DNA of 64,000 bases from Paenibacillus sp. PCH8 (GTDB lineage Bacteria > Bacillota > Bacilli > Paenibacillales > Paenibacillaceae), in the NCBI RefSeq assembly GCF_002968835.1, contig NZ_PKQK01000001.1, forward strand, positions 2,294,001 to 2,358,000. Direction: 5' to 3'. The stretch's first letter is position 1; the number at the start of each line of letters is the position of its first letter. A program made the position numbers and the translations under genes. Positions 8,237 to 17,685 of the stretch are shown piece after piece. Below the pieces are notes generated by a model, which was not told where the DNA came from, did not search any database, and worked only from the letters and a program-made list of their open reading frames with translations.

Positions 8237-9084
8237 AAGAAGTGGGCTTCTCGTATCATGTGGGAACACCACTGGAGAACAACGTATTGAGCAACATTAC
8301 ACTCACCATGGGTCATAATCGAATCTTTGCTGTCGTGGGAAGAACAGGATCAGGCAAGTCGACTTTTGTACAGCTGCTCAATGGACTTCTGCAACCCACG
8401 AACGGAACAGTTGATATCGGGGAGTTTCGGATGACAACCGATAGGAAGCGAGCGCAGGTTCTCTACGATAAGGTAGGTATTGTATTCCAATTTCCGGAAC
8501 ATCAGTTGTTCGAGGATACGGTATTAAAGGATATCTCGTTTGGTCCCAGAAACTTGGGCTGGTCGGTCGAAAAGGTTCGAAGCACATCTTTGGAGGCATT
8601 ACACAGGGTAGGTCTGGACGAATCTTTCTGCAATAGATCACCGTTTGAATTAAGTGGTGGTGAGAAGCGGAGAGTGGCGATCGCAAGTGTGTTAGCGATG
8701 AACCCGGAGGTGCTTATTCTCGACGAGCCAACTGTAGGGTTGGATTCGGAAGGAAAAGAACAGCTGATGGTGCTCTTTCGTTCCTGGCAGCAGGAACAGG
8801 GGAGTACGATCGTTATGGTGACACACGATATGGAGACTGTTGCTGAGTATGCCGACGAAGTGATTATATTTGAACATGGTCAAGTGCAAAAACACACAAC
8901 TCCGCTCCAACTGTTCACTGAATATCAAGATGAGCTGAAAGATATGGGACTGAAGTTGCCTAAAGCGATCCAGTTCGTGGAAGCCATAAAGGTAAAATTG
9001 AATGCTGAATTGCAACTGGAATCGGTAAACAAAGAATGGATTTTGTCATATATTGCTGATTTTTTTCAGAGAAAGGAATTGTAG
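8221..9084 (+). CDS. ecfA2: ECF transporter ATPase 2
   Basis: Second ATPase of the energy-coupling module, 287 residues. Walker A is GRTGSGKST, the Q-loop FQFPEHQLF, the signature LSGGEKRR and Walker B VLILDEPT, followed by the H-loop in VTHDME. The gene begins inside the 3' end of ecfA1 and the next gene, EcfT, starts two bases after its stop. The C-terminal 50-60 residues form the ECF-specific dimer extension. Confidence 0.94.
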   Translation: MQITLKEVGFSYHVGTPLENNVLSNITLTMGHNRIFAVVGRTGSGKSTFVQLLNGLLQPTNGTVDIGEFRMTTDRKRAQVLYDKVGIVFQFPEHQLFEDTVLKDISFGPRNLGWSVEKVRSTSLEALHRVGLDESFCNRSPFELSGGEKRRVAIASVLAMNPEVLILDEPTVGLDSEGKEQLMVLFRSWQQEQGSTIVMVTHDMETVAEYADEVIIFEHGQVQKHTTPLQLFTEYQDELKDMGLKLPKAIQFVEAIKVKLNAELQLESVNKEWILSYIADFFQRKEL

Positions 9085-9086
9085 TT

Positions 9087-9890
9087 ATGTCCTTATCTCA
9101 ATCCTTTATCATTGGTCAGTATGTCCACCGAAACTCCATCATTCATCGGCTTGATCCAAGAGCTAAGCTCGTCATCGCTTTCCTGTTCATGTTGTCTGTT
9201 ATGCTGTTGAAATCATGGCTTTCATATGCACTGTCTGCGGTGTTTGTGGCGTGTGTAGTCACTATATCGCAAATCCCCCTCTCCTATATAGTCAGAGGAC
9301 TGAAACCGGTTTGGCTAATTGTCATTGTCACGTCGTTGTTTCACATCTTTTTGACACAAGGGGGGCGGTTGTGGCTTGAAGCGGGAGTGTTCTCGATCCA
9401 CGAGGAAGGTGTCATTAAAGCAGGCAACATGGCCATTCGCATCATTCTTCTTCTCGTCATCGCTTCATTGTTGACGCTTACGACGAAGCTGGGGGATCTC
9501 GCTCAGGCTATCGAAGACCTGTTGAAGCCTGCCAAGCGGCTAGGTATTCCTACACAGGAATTTGCGCTAATGATATCGTGGACGATCCGCTTTATTCCAC
9601 TCCTGTTGAATGAAACCGACAAGGTGATGAAGGCACAACAGGCAAGAGGTGTTCGTTTTAATTCCGGTAATATCGTTAGGCGTCTGCGAAGTTATATTCC
9701 CATTGTAGTACCTATTCTTCTGTTGGCGTTCCAGAAAGCCGAGAACGCTTCACTGGCCGTCGAAGCACGCGGGTATAGCCCAGGCATGAATCGAACGCAA
9801 CTGAGAACGTTAGCTTTCAAAAAGCTCGACTATCAGGTGCTGATCATATCCATCCTTTGTTGCACACTTTTGTTCGTATTACGAAAGTGA
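9087..9890 (+). CDS. ecfT: ECF transporter transmembrane component EcfT
   Basis: Membrane coupling protein of the ECF transporter, 267 residues. HRLDPRAKLVIAFLFML at the N-terminus, and the two coupling-helix motifs with Ala-Arg-Gly (AQQARGVRF and AVEARGYSPG), are diagnostic for EcfT (CbiQ family). These ARG motifs contact the two ATPases. This may be a group I (dedicated) module for BioY, although EcfT proteins can serve several S components. Confidence 0.94.
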   Translation: MSLSQSFIIGQYVHRNSIIHRLDPRAKLVIAFLFMLSVMLLKSWLSYALSAVFVACVVTISQIPLSYIVRGLKPVWLIVIVTSLFHIFLTQGGRLWLEAGVFSIHEEGVIKAGNMAIRIILLLVIASLLTLTTKLGDLAQAIEDLLKPAKRLGIPTQEFALMISWTIRFIPLLLNETDKVMKAQQARGVRFNSGNIVRRLRSYIPIVVPILLLAFQKAENASLAVEARGYSPGMNRTQLRTLAFKKLDYQVLIISILCCTLLFVLRK

Positions 9891-9898
9891 GGTAAACT

Positions 9899-11638
9899 AT
9901 GAGAATTTATCCGACGAATCTCCATGAATATCACAGACTTATCTCAGTATCCAGAGGTGATCAGCCAGCGACAATGTGGTTTAGGCAGGCATCTTGCTTG
10001 AACGTATACACGGGGGAAGTTGAACAAGCAAATATCTATCTGTCCGGCAGTCGTATTGCCTACGTGGGACCTAAGGAACTGCCCGTTTCAGTCCATACCC
10101 AGCTCGTTGAACTGGAGAGAGGTCATATTGTTGTTCCAGGATATATTGAACCTCATGCACACCCATGTCAGATGTACAATCCTTATACTTGGGGAGAAGC
10201 TCTTTTACGAAAGGGTACGGTCCTGTCCATCAATGATAATCTGTCATTGTTAACGTTTCTAGGAACGGAAGCGTTGCCGTTTATCGAGAAGCTGGAGGAG
10301 ACAAGTCATCATATGTTCTTATGGTGGTGTAACATTGACCGTCCTGATCGGGTTAATCCATTGACCGTGGAAAAGTGGTTGCAACATCACCTTGTGATAC
10401 AGAGCGGGGAACTGACCGAATGGCCCAAACTGCTGCAAAACGACGAAGTATTGGTGGAGCAACTTTATCTCACGAAGACTCATCATCGGATGAGGGCAGA
10501 AGGACATTTACCTGGCGTGTCTTATGAAAAAATAAGTACTATGGCTGCAGCAGGCATCACAGCTGATCACGAAGCTCTTCATGCTGAAGATGTACTCAAA
10601 CGATTGAAAGCCGGACTTTACGCTTCTCTTCGATACTCTTCCATTCGTCCTGATCTGCCACACATCCTTAAAGGGATGAAAGGTGATTCCCGGTTCAATA
10701 TGAACCGAATGATGCTTACCAGCGATGGCCCATCACCGAACTATGTGGAGAAGACGAGCTGTGCCAGCATGATCAAGATTTGTCTGGAAACAGGAATACC
10801 TGTAGCGGACGCTTATCGTCTTGCTACCTTAAATCCGGCAGTATATTACGGTCTGGAAGAAGACCTAGGCGGGATTGCACCAGGCAGACTGGCCTGTTTG
10901 AACGTCTTAACCTCCATACATGAACCTGAGCCACTGCACGTCCTGCAACGTGGTGAGTGGGCGGTCCGTAATCAAAGGCGAGTAATGGAGCCAGATGAAG
11001 CAGAGATACGCACTTGGTTGCGCTCCGCTTTTCCGTCTCGTCGAACGATCGTTAATCTGAGGCTGGACCAGATGGAAACTCGAACCAATACCGGCATTGA
11101 GCTGGTGAACGATGTCATCACCCAACCGTATCCATTTGATCCCCATGCGGAATTAGAAACGGATGAGAACTGGATTACATTGCTGGATGCTAACGGAAGC
11201 TGGGTGATCAACACCCGAATCAAAGGTTTTGCGTCCGGGGTCAAGGCATTGGCAAGTACGTACAATGCCTCGAACGATACACTTTTGCTTGGGCGATCTC
11301 TGTCTGCCATGCGCGAAGCGTCTCAGGAGATGGGACTTCGCGGGGAAGGTATATTAGTAAATTTCGTGGATGGGGAGCAACTGTACATTCCTCTTCCGCT
11401 CAGCGGAGCTATGAGTATGGAGAGCGTAGAATCGATTGGTGCCAGTGTGGATCAGTTCAACGAGAAGATGCGTTCCCACGGTTACCGATTTGGTGATCCT
11501 CTGTATTCTCTTTTATTTCTGACAGCTTCACATTTGCCGCATATTCGTGTATCAGACAAAGGGTTGTACCTGATTAAAACAGGTGAGACATTGATCTCGG
11601 CTACCCCCTTAGTTAATACAGTAAGGAAGGTGAAATGA
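9899..11638 (+). CDS. YerA-type adenine deaminase-like amidohydrolase
   Basis: A 579-residue metal-dependent amidohydrolase of the adenine deaminase subfamily, nearest to B. subtilis YerA. Seen: VVPGYIEPHAHP (the His-x-His metal pair), ITADHEALHAEDVL, LTSDGPSPNYVEK (catalytic Asp region) and the barrel-closing AYRLATLNPAVYYGLEEDLG with GRLACLNV. The expected reaction is hydrolytic deamination of a purine-like ring, but YerA-type proteins lack firm functional assignment, so the substrate is open. GAGGTAAACT precedes the ATG, 8 bases after EcfT, and the stop overlaps the next start (ATGATG). Its place inside an acyl/biotin gene run is unexplained. Confidence 0.82.
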   Translation: MRIYPTNLHEYHRLISVSRGDQPATMWFRQASCLNVYTGEVEQANIYLSGSRIAYVGPKELPVSVHTQLVELERGHIVVPGYIEPHAHPCQMYNPYTWGEALLRKGTVLSINDNLSLLTFLGTEALPFIEKLEETSHHMFLWWCNIDRPDRVNPLTVEKWLQHHLVIQSGELTEWPKLLQNDEVLVEQLYLTKTHHRMRAEGHLPGVSYEKISTMAAAGITADHEALHAEDVLKRLKAGLYASLRYSSIRPDLPHILKGMKGDSRFNMNRMMLTSDGPSPNYVEKTSCASMIKICLETGIPVADAYRLATLNPAVYYGLEEDLGGIAPGRLACLNVLTSIHEPEPLHVLQRGEWAVRNQRRVMEPDEAEIRTWLRSAFPSRRTIVNLRLDQMETRTNTGIELVNDVITQPYPFDPHAELETDENWITLLDANGSWVINTRIKGFASGVKALASTYNASNDTLLLGRSLSAMREASQEMGLRGEGILVNFVDGEQLYIPLPLSGAMSMESVESIGASVDQFNEKMRSHGYRFGDPLYSLLFLTASHLPHIRVSDKGLYLIKTGETLISATPLVNTVRKVK

Positions 11639-13140
11639 TGTTATTGGCTGATGCGATACACATGCATGCTTCTCAAAATCCAGATAAAACGGCAATTTTT
11701 GATGATGAACGACAGATTTCGTACGCCGAGTTATACCATGGAATAAAGCTGGCGGCGAATGAACTTCTTACTATCGAGGATGATCTTGAAGCAGATGATA
11801 TTCCTCTTGTCGGCCTGTTGATGAACAATAGTGTCGCGATGATCGAATACTTTCTTGCAGCCACCAAAACGGGAATGTGTGCTGCTGTATTTGATCCCAA
11901 GTGGAGCGATGCAAATCTGATAGAGGTTATTAACGAATGTGAACCTCGTGTGCTTGTCATAGATATGGAGTTCAACGCCAGAATACCTCATATTCCAGAT
12001 TCAACAAGGGTGATTATTGTGGATGCGGGCGAACCTCGTTCTCTCACAAGGAAAGAAGCCGAACCGCGGCGCTCCTCAACTGAAGATAGCCTGTTCTATA
12101 TGGGATATACTTCTGGGACGACCGGACGACCGAAAGGCTATCTTCGTTCTCAGCGTTCCTGGATCGAGAGCTTTGCATATGCGCATGAGACATTCGTGCA
12201 TGATGCAGGAGACCATGTATTGGCGCCGGGTTCTTTGGTCTATTCACTTACGTTATATGCGTGCATTCAAACGTTGTATATCGGCGGGACGTTCCATCTG
12301 ACACGCAGATTCCGAGCGGAGTGTGTGTTGGAGACGTTAGCAACGCATGCGGTTACGCACCTTTATCTTGTACCTACGATGTTTGAAGCACTTTACAAAG
12401 CGTTCACAGCTTCTGATTCAGTTCCTGGGCTGCCAACAGTCAGATCTCTCATTACGTCTGGTGATAAATGGTCGCCAGAATCAAAACGGAAGGTGACAGA
12501 AGTATTTGAAAATGCAGGCTTATACGAATTTTATGGTGCATCTGAGTTAAGCTTTGTCACTGTACTTGACCCGGAGGGTAATCGGTATAAGCCTGATTCA
12601 ATCGGTAAACCGTTCGCCGGTGTGCAGGTTTCCATTCGTGAGGCGGATCATACGGAAGCAACCGAAGGCACGGTGGGACAATTGTTTGTGAAGAGCCCGA
12701 TGATCTTTGCCGGATATTATGGTTCCGAGGCAGAGACCAGCCAAGTTGTACATGGTGAATGGGCAACGGTGGGAGACCTTGCAACACGAGATTCCGAAGG
12801 CTATGTATATCTGGTTGGTCGAAAGAAAAACATGATTATTAGCGGAGGACTTAATATATATCCGGAGGAAATTGAGAAGCTGTTGTTAACATTGGATGCC
12901 ATCGAGGAGGTCATCGTTGTAGGTGTACCAGATGTGTACTGGGGACAAAAGGTAACCGCACTTATAAAGCTCAGAATGGGTAGCGAGGTTAGTGATGATG
13001 AGATGGTATCATTGTGCCGTCATGAGCTTGCTACCTACAAGTGTCCAAAGGAAATTATACGGGTAGATGCTTTTCCCTATACAACGAGTGGAAAGATATC
13101 GCGAACCAAACTGTACGAGTTACTGAAGATAAAGATATGA
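11635..13140 (+). CDS. AMP-forming acyl-CoA ligase (YhfT-like)
   Basis: Activates a fatty or related carboxylic acid with ATP to the acyl-CoA. The 501 residues carry the P-loop motif YTSGTTGRPKG, the A5 motif YEFYGASE, GEWATVGDL (A7), the hinge GRKKNMIISGGLNIYP (A8) and the catalytic lysine in TTSGKISR (A10). Length is typical for medium/long-chain acyl-CoA synthetases. It overlaps the previous gene by 4 bases and the following thiolase start by 4 bases (ATGA), so these three are translationally coupled. In B. subtilis YhfT lies next to thiolase YhfS. The chain length of the substrate cannot be read from sequence alone. Confidence 0.9.
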   Translation: MMLLADAIHMHASQNPDKTAIFDDERQISYAELYHGIKLAANELLTIEDDLEADDIPLVGLLMNNSVAMIEYFLAATKTGMCAAVFDPKWSDANLIEVINECEPRVLVIDMEFNARIPHIPDSTRVIIVDAGEPRSLTRKEAEPRRSSTEDSLFYMGYTSGTTGRPKGYLRSQRSWIESFAYAHETFVHDAGDHVLAPGSLVYSLTLYACIQTLYIGGTFHLTRRFRAECVLETLATHAVTHLYLVPTMFEALYKAFTASDSVPGLPTVRSLITSGDKWSPESKRKVTEVFENAGLYEFYGASELSFVTVLDPEGNRYKPDSIGKPFAGVQVSIREADHTEATEGTVGQLFVKSPMIFAGYYGSEAETSQVVHGEWATVGDLATRDSEGYVYLVGRKKNMIISGGLNIYPEEIEKLLLTLDAIEEVIVVGVPDVYWGQKVTALIKLRMGSEVSDDEMVSLCRHELATYKCPKEIIRVDAFPYTTSGKISRTKLYELLKIKI

Positions 13141-14315
13141 ACAGTACGTTGATTCCTGTTATTCTCTCGGCGAAGCGGACTGCAATCGGCAAATACGGCG
13201 GGGTGTTTAAGGAGACACCGCCGGAGATACTGGCTGCAGAAGTCATTCAGGCCATTTTAAGCGAAATTCCCATCCCTCCGGGTGACATTGATGATGTTCT
13301 ATTGGGGAATGCAGTAGGTGCGGGAGGCAACATCGCCAGGTTATCCGCGTTACAAGCCAAACTACCAGTAGAGGTCCCTGGCGTGACAATTGATCGTCAA
13401 TGTGGATCGGGTCTTGAAGCCATTCATTTAGCAGCGAGGCTGATTCAATCCGGTGCCGGGGATGTGTATCTGGCGGGTGGAGTCGAAAGCACAAGTCGCG
13501 CACCCTGGAAATTGGAAAAACCCTTGTCTTTGTACGGGAGTGCAATACCTCAAGTGATCTCTCGTACAAGATTCTCTCCGGAATGGATCGGAGATCCGGA
13601 TATGGGGAAGGCGGCTAACAACGTTGCTAAGAAGTACGGTGTGACCCGAATGGACCAGGACGAATATGCGCTTTCCAGTCATAGGAAAGCGATTGCTTCA
13701 ATGCAAAGCGGGCGTTTCGACAACGAAATAGTTCCGTTGTCTATCCTGGAGGGGAAGCAATGGAAGATCATTCAGACAGACGAATGTCCTCGGGCGGATA
13801 CTACTCTGGCGAAGCTTGCAGCATTGCCTCCTGTTTTCGAACCGGAGGGTACAGTGACGGCTGGTAATGCATGTCCTTTGAATGATGGGGCTGCTATCGT
13901 TTTAATTATGTCGATGGGAAAAGCATTATCGTTGGGACTCACACCCCTAATGAAATTTATCGACAGTGTGGCAGTTGGAGTTGACCCGAACTACTTGGGC
14001 ATCGGTCCGGTTCCCGCCGTTACCAAGTTGCTTAGCCGAAATCGGTTCGCAATGGATGACATTGATCTCGTGGAATTCAATGAAGCGTTTGCATCACAAG
14101 TACTGGCCTCTTTAAGAAAACTGCAAATTCCAAATCACATTGTCAATGTGGGGGGCGGAGCGCTGGCGCTGGGACACCCGTTCGGAGCATCGGGAGCTAT
14201 CCTGGTTACACGCCTATTTAACGAGATGAGGCACGCAAAGGGATCTCGGGGGATTGCAACACTGGGTATTGGTGGCGGGATCGGGCTTGCATCGTTGTGG
14301 GAGAAGTGCGAATAG
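13137..14315 (+). CDS. Thiolase (YhfS-like acetyl-CoA acetyltransferase) lacking the second catalytic cysteine
   Basis: The 392-residue product has standard thiolase length and fold signatures. The nucleophile cysteine sits in DRQCGSGLEAI, with NEAFASQ and the histidine of LGHPFGASG. The ATLCIGGG motif that normally holds the second cysteine reads ATLGIGGGIG (codon GGT), so the acid/base cysteine is replaced by glycine. Classical thiolases need that cysteine to activate the acetyl donor, so the enzyme may use another mechanism, act only as a thioesterase/transferase, or be a non-canonical condensing enzyme. The ATG at 13137 overlaps the ligase stop and is preferred over an upstream in-frame start inside the ligase gene. 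Confidence 0.88.
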   Translation: MNSTLIPVILSAKRTAIGKYGGVFKETPPEILAAEVIQAILSEIPIPPGDIDDVLLGNAVGAGGNIARLSALQAKLPVEVPGVTIDRQCGSGLEAIHLAARLIQSGAGDVYLAGGVESTSRAPWKLEKPLSLYGSAIPQVISRTRFSPEWIGDPDMGKAANNVAKKYGVTRMDQDEYALSSHRKAIASMQSGRFDNEIVPLSILEGKQWKIIQTDECPRADTTLAKLAALPPVFEPEGTVTAGNACPLNDGAAIVLIMSMGKALSLGLTPLMKFIDSVAVGVDPNYLGIGPVPAVTKLLSRNRFAMDDIDLVEFNEAFASQVLASLRKLQIPNHIVNVGGGALALGHPFGASGAILVTRLFNEMRHAKGSRGIATLGIGGGIGLASLWEKCE

Positions 14316-14327
14316 GAGGAAAAAGCC

Positions 14328-15185
14328 TTGTTGTTAGAGGGACAGGTAGCAGTCATTACGGGTTCCAGCCGCGGAATTGGCCGTGCAACCGCAATGCGTA
14401 TGGCACAAGAGGGAGCCAGGGTCGTTATCAACGGTGTACAAGAAGGTGGGGTATGGGACGTTGTTCAGTTGATCCGGGATCAAGGCGGAACAGCTATCGG
14501 GGTCGTTGAATCGGTTGCAAGCATGGTCGGTGGAGAGCGCATCATATCGGAGGGTCTTCGCGAGTTCGGCAAGATTGATATCCTGGTGAACAACGCCGGA
14601 GTTGTTCACGATAAGATGGCCCATAAGATGAGTGAAACAGAGTGGGATCTTGTATTGAATTCGCATCTCAAGGGAGCCTTTGCTTGCATCCGGTCCGTCC
14701 TGTCCGGCATGAGGGAGCGAAGGGAAGGCAGCATTGTTAATATGGTCTCCGTGGCGGGCTTGACCGGAATGATTGGGCAATTAAATTACAGCGCTGCCAA
14801 GGCCGGAATGATAGGCATGACTCGGACACTTTCGCTGGAACTTGAATCTTATGGCATTAATGTGAATGCAGTTGCCCCCGCAGCGCTTACTGACATGACA
14901 AGGCCCTATATTGAACGAGCGAAGCAGACCTCCGAAATGAATGGAGAGTCGTTTCCCGAGTACTGGAAGGTAGGTTCGCCGGAAGATGTGGCTGAATTGA
15001 CACTCTCCTTATGTCTGCCACGTAGCCGCAGGGTTACCGGTCAGATCTTCTCCGTTAATGGTGGGAAGATCGGTGTGTGGTCCCCTCCTGAGCACCGTAT
15101 AGCAACCGTCCAACTCAACAGGGAGCACGGCTGGGAAGCAGCTGAACTTTTTGAGCAGGTGTTAACAGCCTACGTGAAAACGTAG
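14328..15185 (+). CDS. SDR-family 3-ketoacyl reductase-like oxidoreductase
   Basis: A FabG-like short-chain dehydrogenase that probably reduces a 3-ketoacyl thioester with NAD(P)H. Seen: the nucleotide motif TGSSRGIG, NNAGVVHD, the SVAGL serine region and the catalytic YSAAKAG. The 285 residues are about 40 longer than FabG. The excess is a C-terminal tail after SVNGGK that includes HRIATVQLNREHGW. The start is TTG at 14328, with AGGAGGA 7 bases before it overlapping the thiolase stop, so the pair is coupled. Confidence 0.87.
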   Translation: MLLEGQVAVITGSSRGIGRATAMRMAQEGARVVINGVQEGGVWDVVQLIRDQGGTAIGVVESVASMVGGERIISEGLREFGKIDILVNNAGVVHDKMAHKMSETEWDLVLNSHLKGAFACIRSVLSGMRERREGSIVNMVSVAGLTGMIGQLNYSAAKAGMIGMTRTLSLELESYGINVNAVAPAALTDMTRPYIERAKQTSEMNGESFPEYWKVGSPEDVAELTLSLCLPRSRRVTGQIFSVNGGKIGVWSPPEHRIATVQLNREHGWEAAELFEQVLTAYVKT

Positions 15186-15225
15186 AACTATTTCCGAAAT
15201 ATACGAATTGATGGAGGAAATTTTG

Positions 15226-16434
15226 TTGAAGAAAAAACGAATTTTTATCGGGATGATGGCTGGGATGGGGAGAGTGAATCGTTGTCTTCCTATAGCGCTA
15301 AAGTTACGAGAGATGGGACATGAGGTGGCATTTACAATCTGGGGAAATGCCGGGGTTGCGATGGAACAGATGGGCTTTACCTGTATTCCGATTCCAGATA
15401 TTCCTGCTCCCAAGGGACAAGTGTTCCATCCAAACTTCAAGGATATGAATCACTTTTTGTCCATGATGGGGTACGCCGATTCTAATTACATGCGAGATGA
15501 GCTTGAAGCCCGTCTGCGGGTAACCATCGGCTTTAAACCGGATCTTGTTATTTCCGATTCAAGTGTCCCGGCAGCGTTCATCGCCTGTAAGCTGGACATT
15601 CCCCTCGTTTCTGTGAATCAGTCCAGCACACTTCCAGGGGGGCTTCCTTTTACATTCAATTTTGGATCATATGGAGATATACCGGATGTCACCAAGGTGC
15701 TGAATGGAGTGCTGGCTGAATACGGGCTGCCTGAGACGGACGATATTCTCACATTTCTGGCGGGTGACCTTGCCCTTCTTCCCAGCATACCGAATTTTGA
15801 TCCGGTACAGCTTGGAGTGTCGCCCATTCCAATTGAATATATCGGTCCCGTGGTATGGAGAGATGCGAATGAAACAGGAATGCCTGCGAACTGGTTGATG
15901 AAGTCAAACAACGGCAGGCGGCCTCGTGTATTTGTGTATACAAGTCGTCTGGTGGAATGGGGTGTGGAGAGTGGCGGTCATATTTTCAGGGAAGCCGTTA
16001 GAGCACTCGGTAACACTTCGACGGAGCTTTTGATTGCTACTGGTTTTAATCCATTAGAAGGGGACAGCGTGGATGTTCCCCCTAATGTACACTTCACCTC
16101 ATATGTCTCGGGAGTCATGGCAGCCGAGCATAGCGATGTCATGATTCACCATGGCGGACATGGGAGTTGCATGACGACGATCTTAACAGGCACGCCGTCG
16201 TTGGTCATTCCGACTTGGGCAGAACGTGAGTTCAATGCCAAGCGGTTACAGGACGTTGGCGGTGGCCGAGTAATGTCCCCGGATGAGGTTACGGGATCTG
16301 CTTTAGCTGAAACCGTTCATGCAATGATGACTAATGGAGACATGGATAAGGCTGCGGCGTTGAAGGAAAACGTCTGTGCTTCACATTACGGAGGAGCCGA
16401 GCGTGCTGCTGAACTCATTCGTCGGTTGCTGTAA
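15226..16434 (+). CDS. GT1/MGT-type glycosyltransferase
   Basis: A GT-B fold enzyme of the UDP-glycosyltransferase (macrolide/UGT-like) group, about 400 residues, that transfers a sugar to a small hydrophobic acceptor. The N-terminal acceptor domain begins KKKRIFIGMMAGMGRVN. The C-terminal donor domain has HHGGHGSCMTTILTGTPSL and PTWAEREFNAKRLQ, the nucleotide-sugar signature. I chose TTG at 15226 because GGAGGAA at 15213-15219 is ideally spaced from it; an in-frame TTG/ATG pair begins at 15208/15211. It follows the SDR by 40 bases and precedes an MFS gene, as in gene sets that glycosylate and export a metabolite. Confidence 0.87.
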   Translation: MKKKRIFIGMMAGMGRVNRCLPIALKLREMGHEVAFTIWGNAGVAMEQMGFTCIPIPDIPAPKGQVFHPNFKDMNHFLSMMGYADSNYMRDELEARLRVTIGFKPDLVISDSSVPAAFIACKLDIPLVSVNQSSTLPGGLPFTFNFGSYGDIPDVTKVLNGVLAEYGLPETDDILTFLAGDLALLPSIPNFDPVQLGVSPIPIEYIGPVVWRDANETGMPANWLMKSNNGRRPRVFVYTSRLVEWGVESGGHIFREAVRALGNTSTELLIATGFNPLEGDSVDVPPNVHFTSYVSGVMAAEHSDVMIHHGGHGSCMTTILTGTPSLVIPTWAEREFNAKRLQDVGGGRVMSPDEVTGSALAETVHAMMTNGDMDKAAALKENVCASHYGGAERAAELIRRLL

Positions 16435-16452
16435 AGAGGGGGCAAGGTTCCA

Positions 16453-17685
16453 TTGAAAAGTCTTTTGGTTGTCATGAGAAGCCCGGCTTTGCTTTTATTA
16501 TCCGTGTGCATTTTTTTAATTGGTTTGGGATACGGATTAACGCTACCGTTCATGCCTTTATTCGGAGTAGAACAGGCAGGAATGAGCCCCTTATCATTAG
16601 GGATCTTTATGGCGTGTGGATCGTTAAGCGGCATTATCATTAGTACGCTGTTTAGTCGATTGTCCGATAAGATGCCTGTGCGCAAGTGGATCATTGTTGG
16701 ATCATGTGGATCGGCCTCTGTAGGTTATGTATTCTATGCAAATACGGACAGTTACATGGTGTTAATGCTGGTTTCTTGTACTTTCATGGCCTTGTCATTC
16801 TCGGCCTTTCCGCAGTTGTTTGCTCTTGCGAGAGAAGTGGTCGAGAGGGAGGCGAGTGAAGATGTCACCGTTGTTATGGCTGTCTTGCGAGCCCTAGTGT
16901 CTCTGGCCTGGGTTCTTGGTCCTGTAATGGCGTCTTTTATAATCTTCCGATTTTCGTACACAGGCCTGTTTCTGGTCGTTTCGTTGATGTACATGCTCGT
17001 CGCTATGTTTGTACTGATGGTTCGAGCACACGAGAGTCGGGAACCGGGTGTCGGGACGGAATCATCAGCTGAATCGGCACGTAGTTTCAAGCGCCTGCTG
17101 ATGGCGCCGCAGATTGTATTTTCACTGCTTGCCTTTATGGCATTTGAGTTGGCTAATACGATGGGGGCTATTGTAACTCCCTTATATGTTACGCAGGAGT
17201 TACAAGGCGGGAAGCTGGACGTTGGCATGATCTCGGGTGTTAACGCTGCCTTGCAGGTCCCCTGCATGATCATTTTGGGAATACTGGCCAACAGGTTCGG
17301 TAGTATCACCGTTATGAAATGTGCAGGATTATTTGGAGTCGCCTATTTTTCACTATTTTGGTTCACCCAATCAGGATGGCAGATCATTGCAATCCAGATG
17401 TTCAGTGCTATTTTTATTGCGATTGTGCTTGGAGTTGGAATGACTTTTTTTCAGGATCTGGTTCCGAAGATGACGGGCACGGCAACGACGCTGTACAACA
17501 ATGCAAACATCATTGGTTCAATGGGTGGTGGATTACTGGCTGGAGCAGTCGGCAATTATTTCGGTTTTAAGATCGTGATTGCCTGTTCGGCAGCACTTGC
17601 CTTCCTGGGATTTGTATTATTATTAGTGCCGAGCGCAAATAAAAAGGTGGTCCGGCATGTGGGAGGAGATACGTATGAAAGCTAG
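16453..17685 (+). CDS. MFS transporter, probable exporter
   Basis: A 410-residue major facilitator protein with about 12 hydrophobic spans. The first helix holds SVCIFLIGLGYGLTLPFMPL, and the loop between helices 2 and 3 reads RLSDKMPVRKW, a form of the MFS motif A. It starts at TTG 16453 behind AGAGGGGGCAAGG. It overlaps the following glycosyltransferase by 11 bases. The setting (glycosyltransferases on both sides) suggests export of a glycosylated product; sugar or drug efflux is the alternative. Confidence 0.85.
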   Translation: MKSLLVVMRSPALLLLSVCIFLIGLGYGLTLPFMPLFGVEQAGMSPLSLGIFMACGSLSGIIISTLFSRLSDKMPVRKWIIVGSCGSASVGYVFYANTDSYMVLMLVSCTFMALSFSAFPQLFALAREVVEREASEDVTVVMAVLRALVSLAWVLGPVMASFIIFRFSYTGLFLVVSLMYMLVAMFVLMVRAHESREPGVGTESSAESARSFKRLLMAPQIVFSLLAFMAFELANTMGAIVTPLYVTQELQGGKLDVGMISGVNAALQVPCMIILGILANRFGSITVMKCAGLFGVAYFSLFWFTQSGWQIIAIQMFSAIFIAIVLGVGMTFFQDLVPKMTGTATTLYNNANIIGSMGGGLLAGAVGNYFGFKIVIACSAALAFLGFVLLLVPSANKKVVRHVGGDTYES

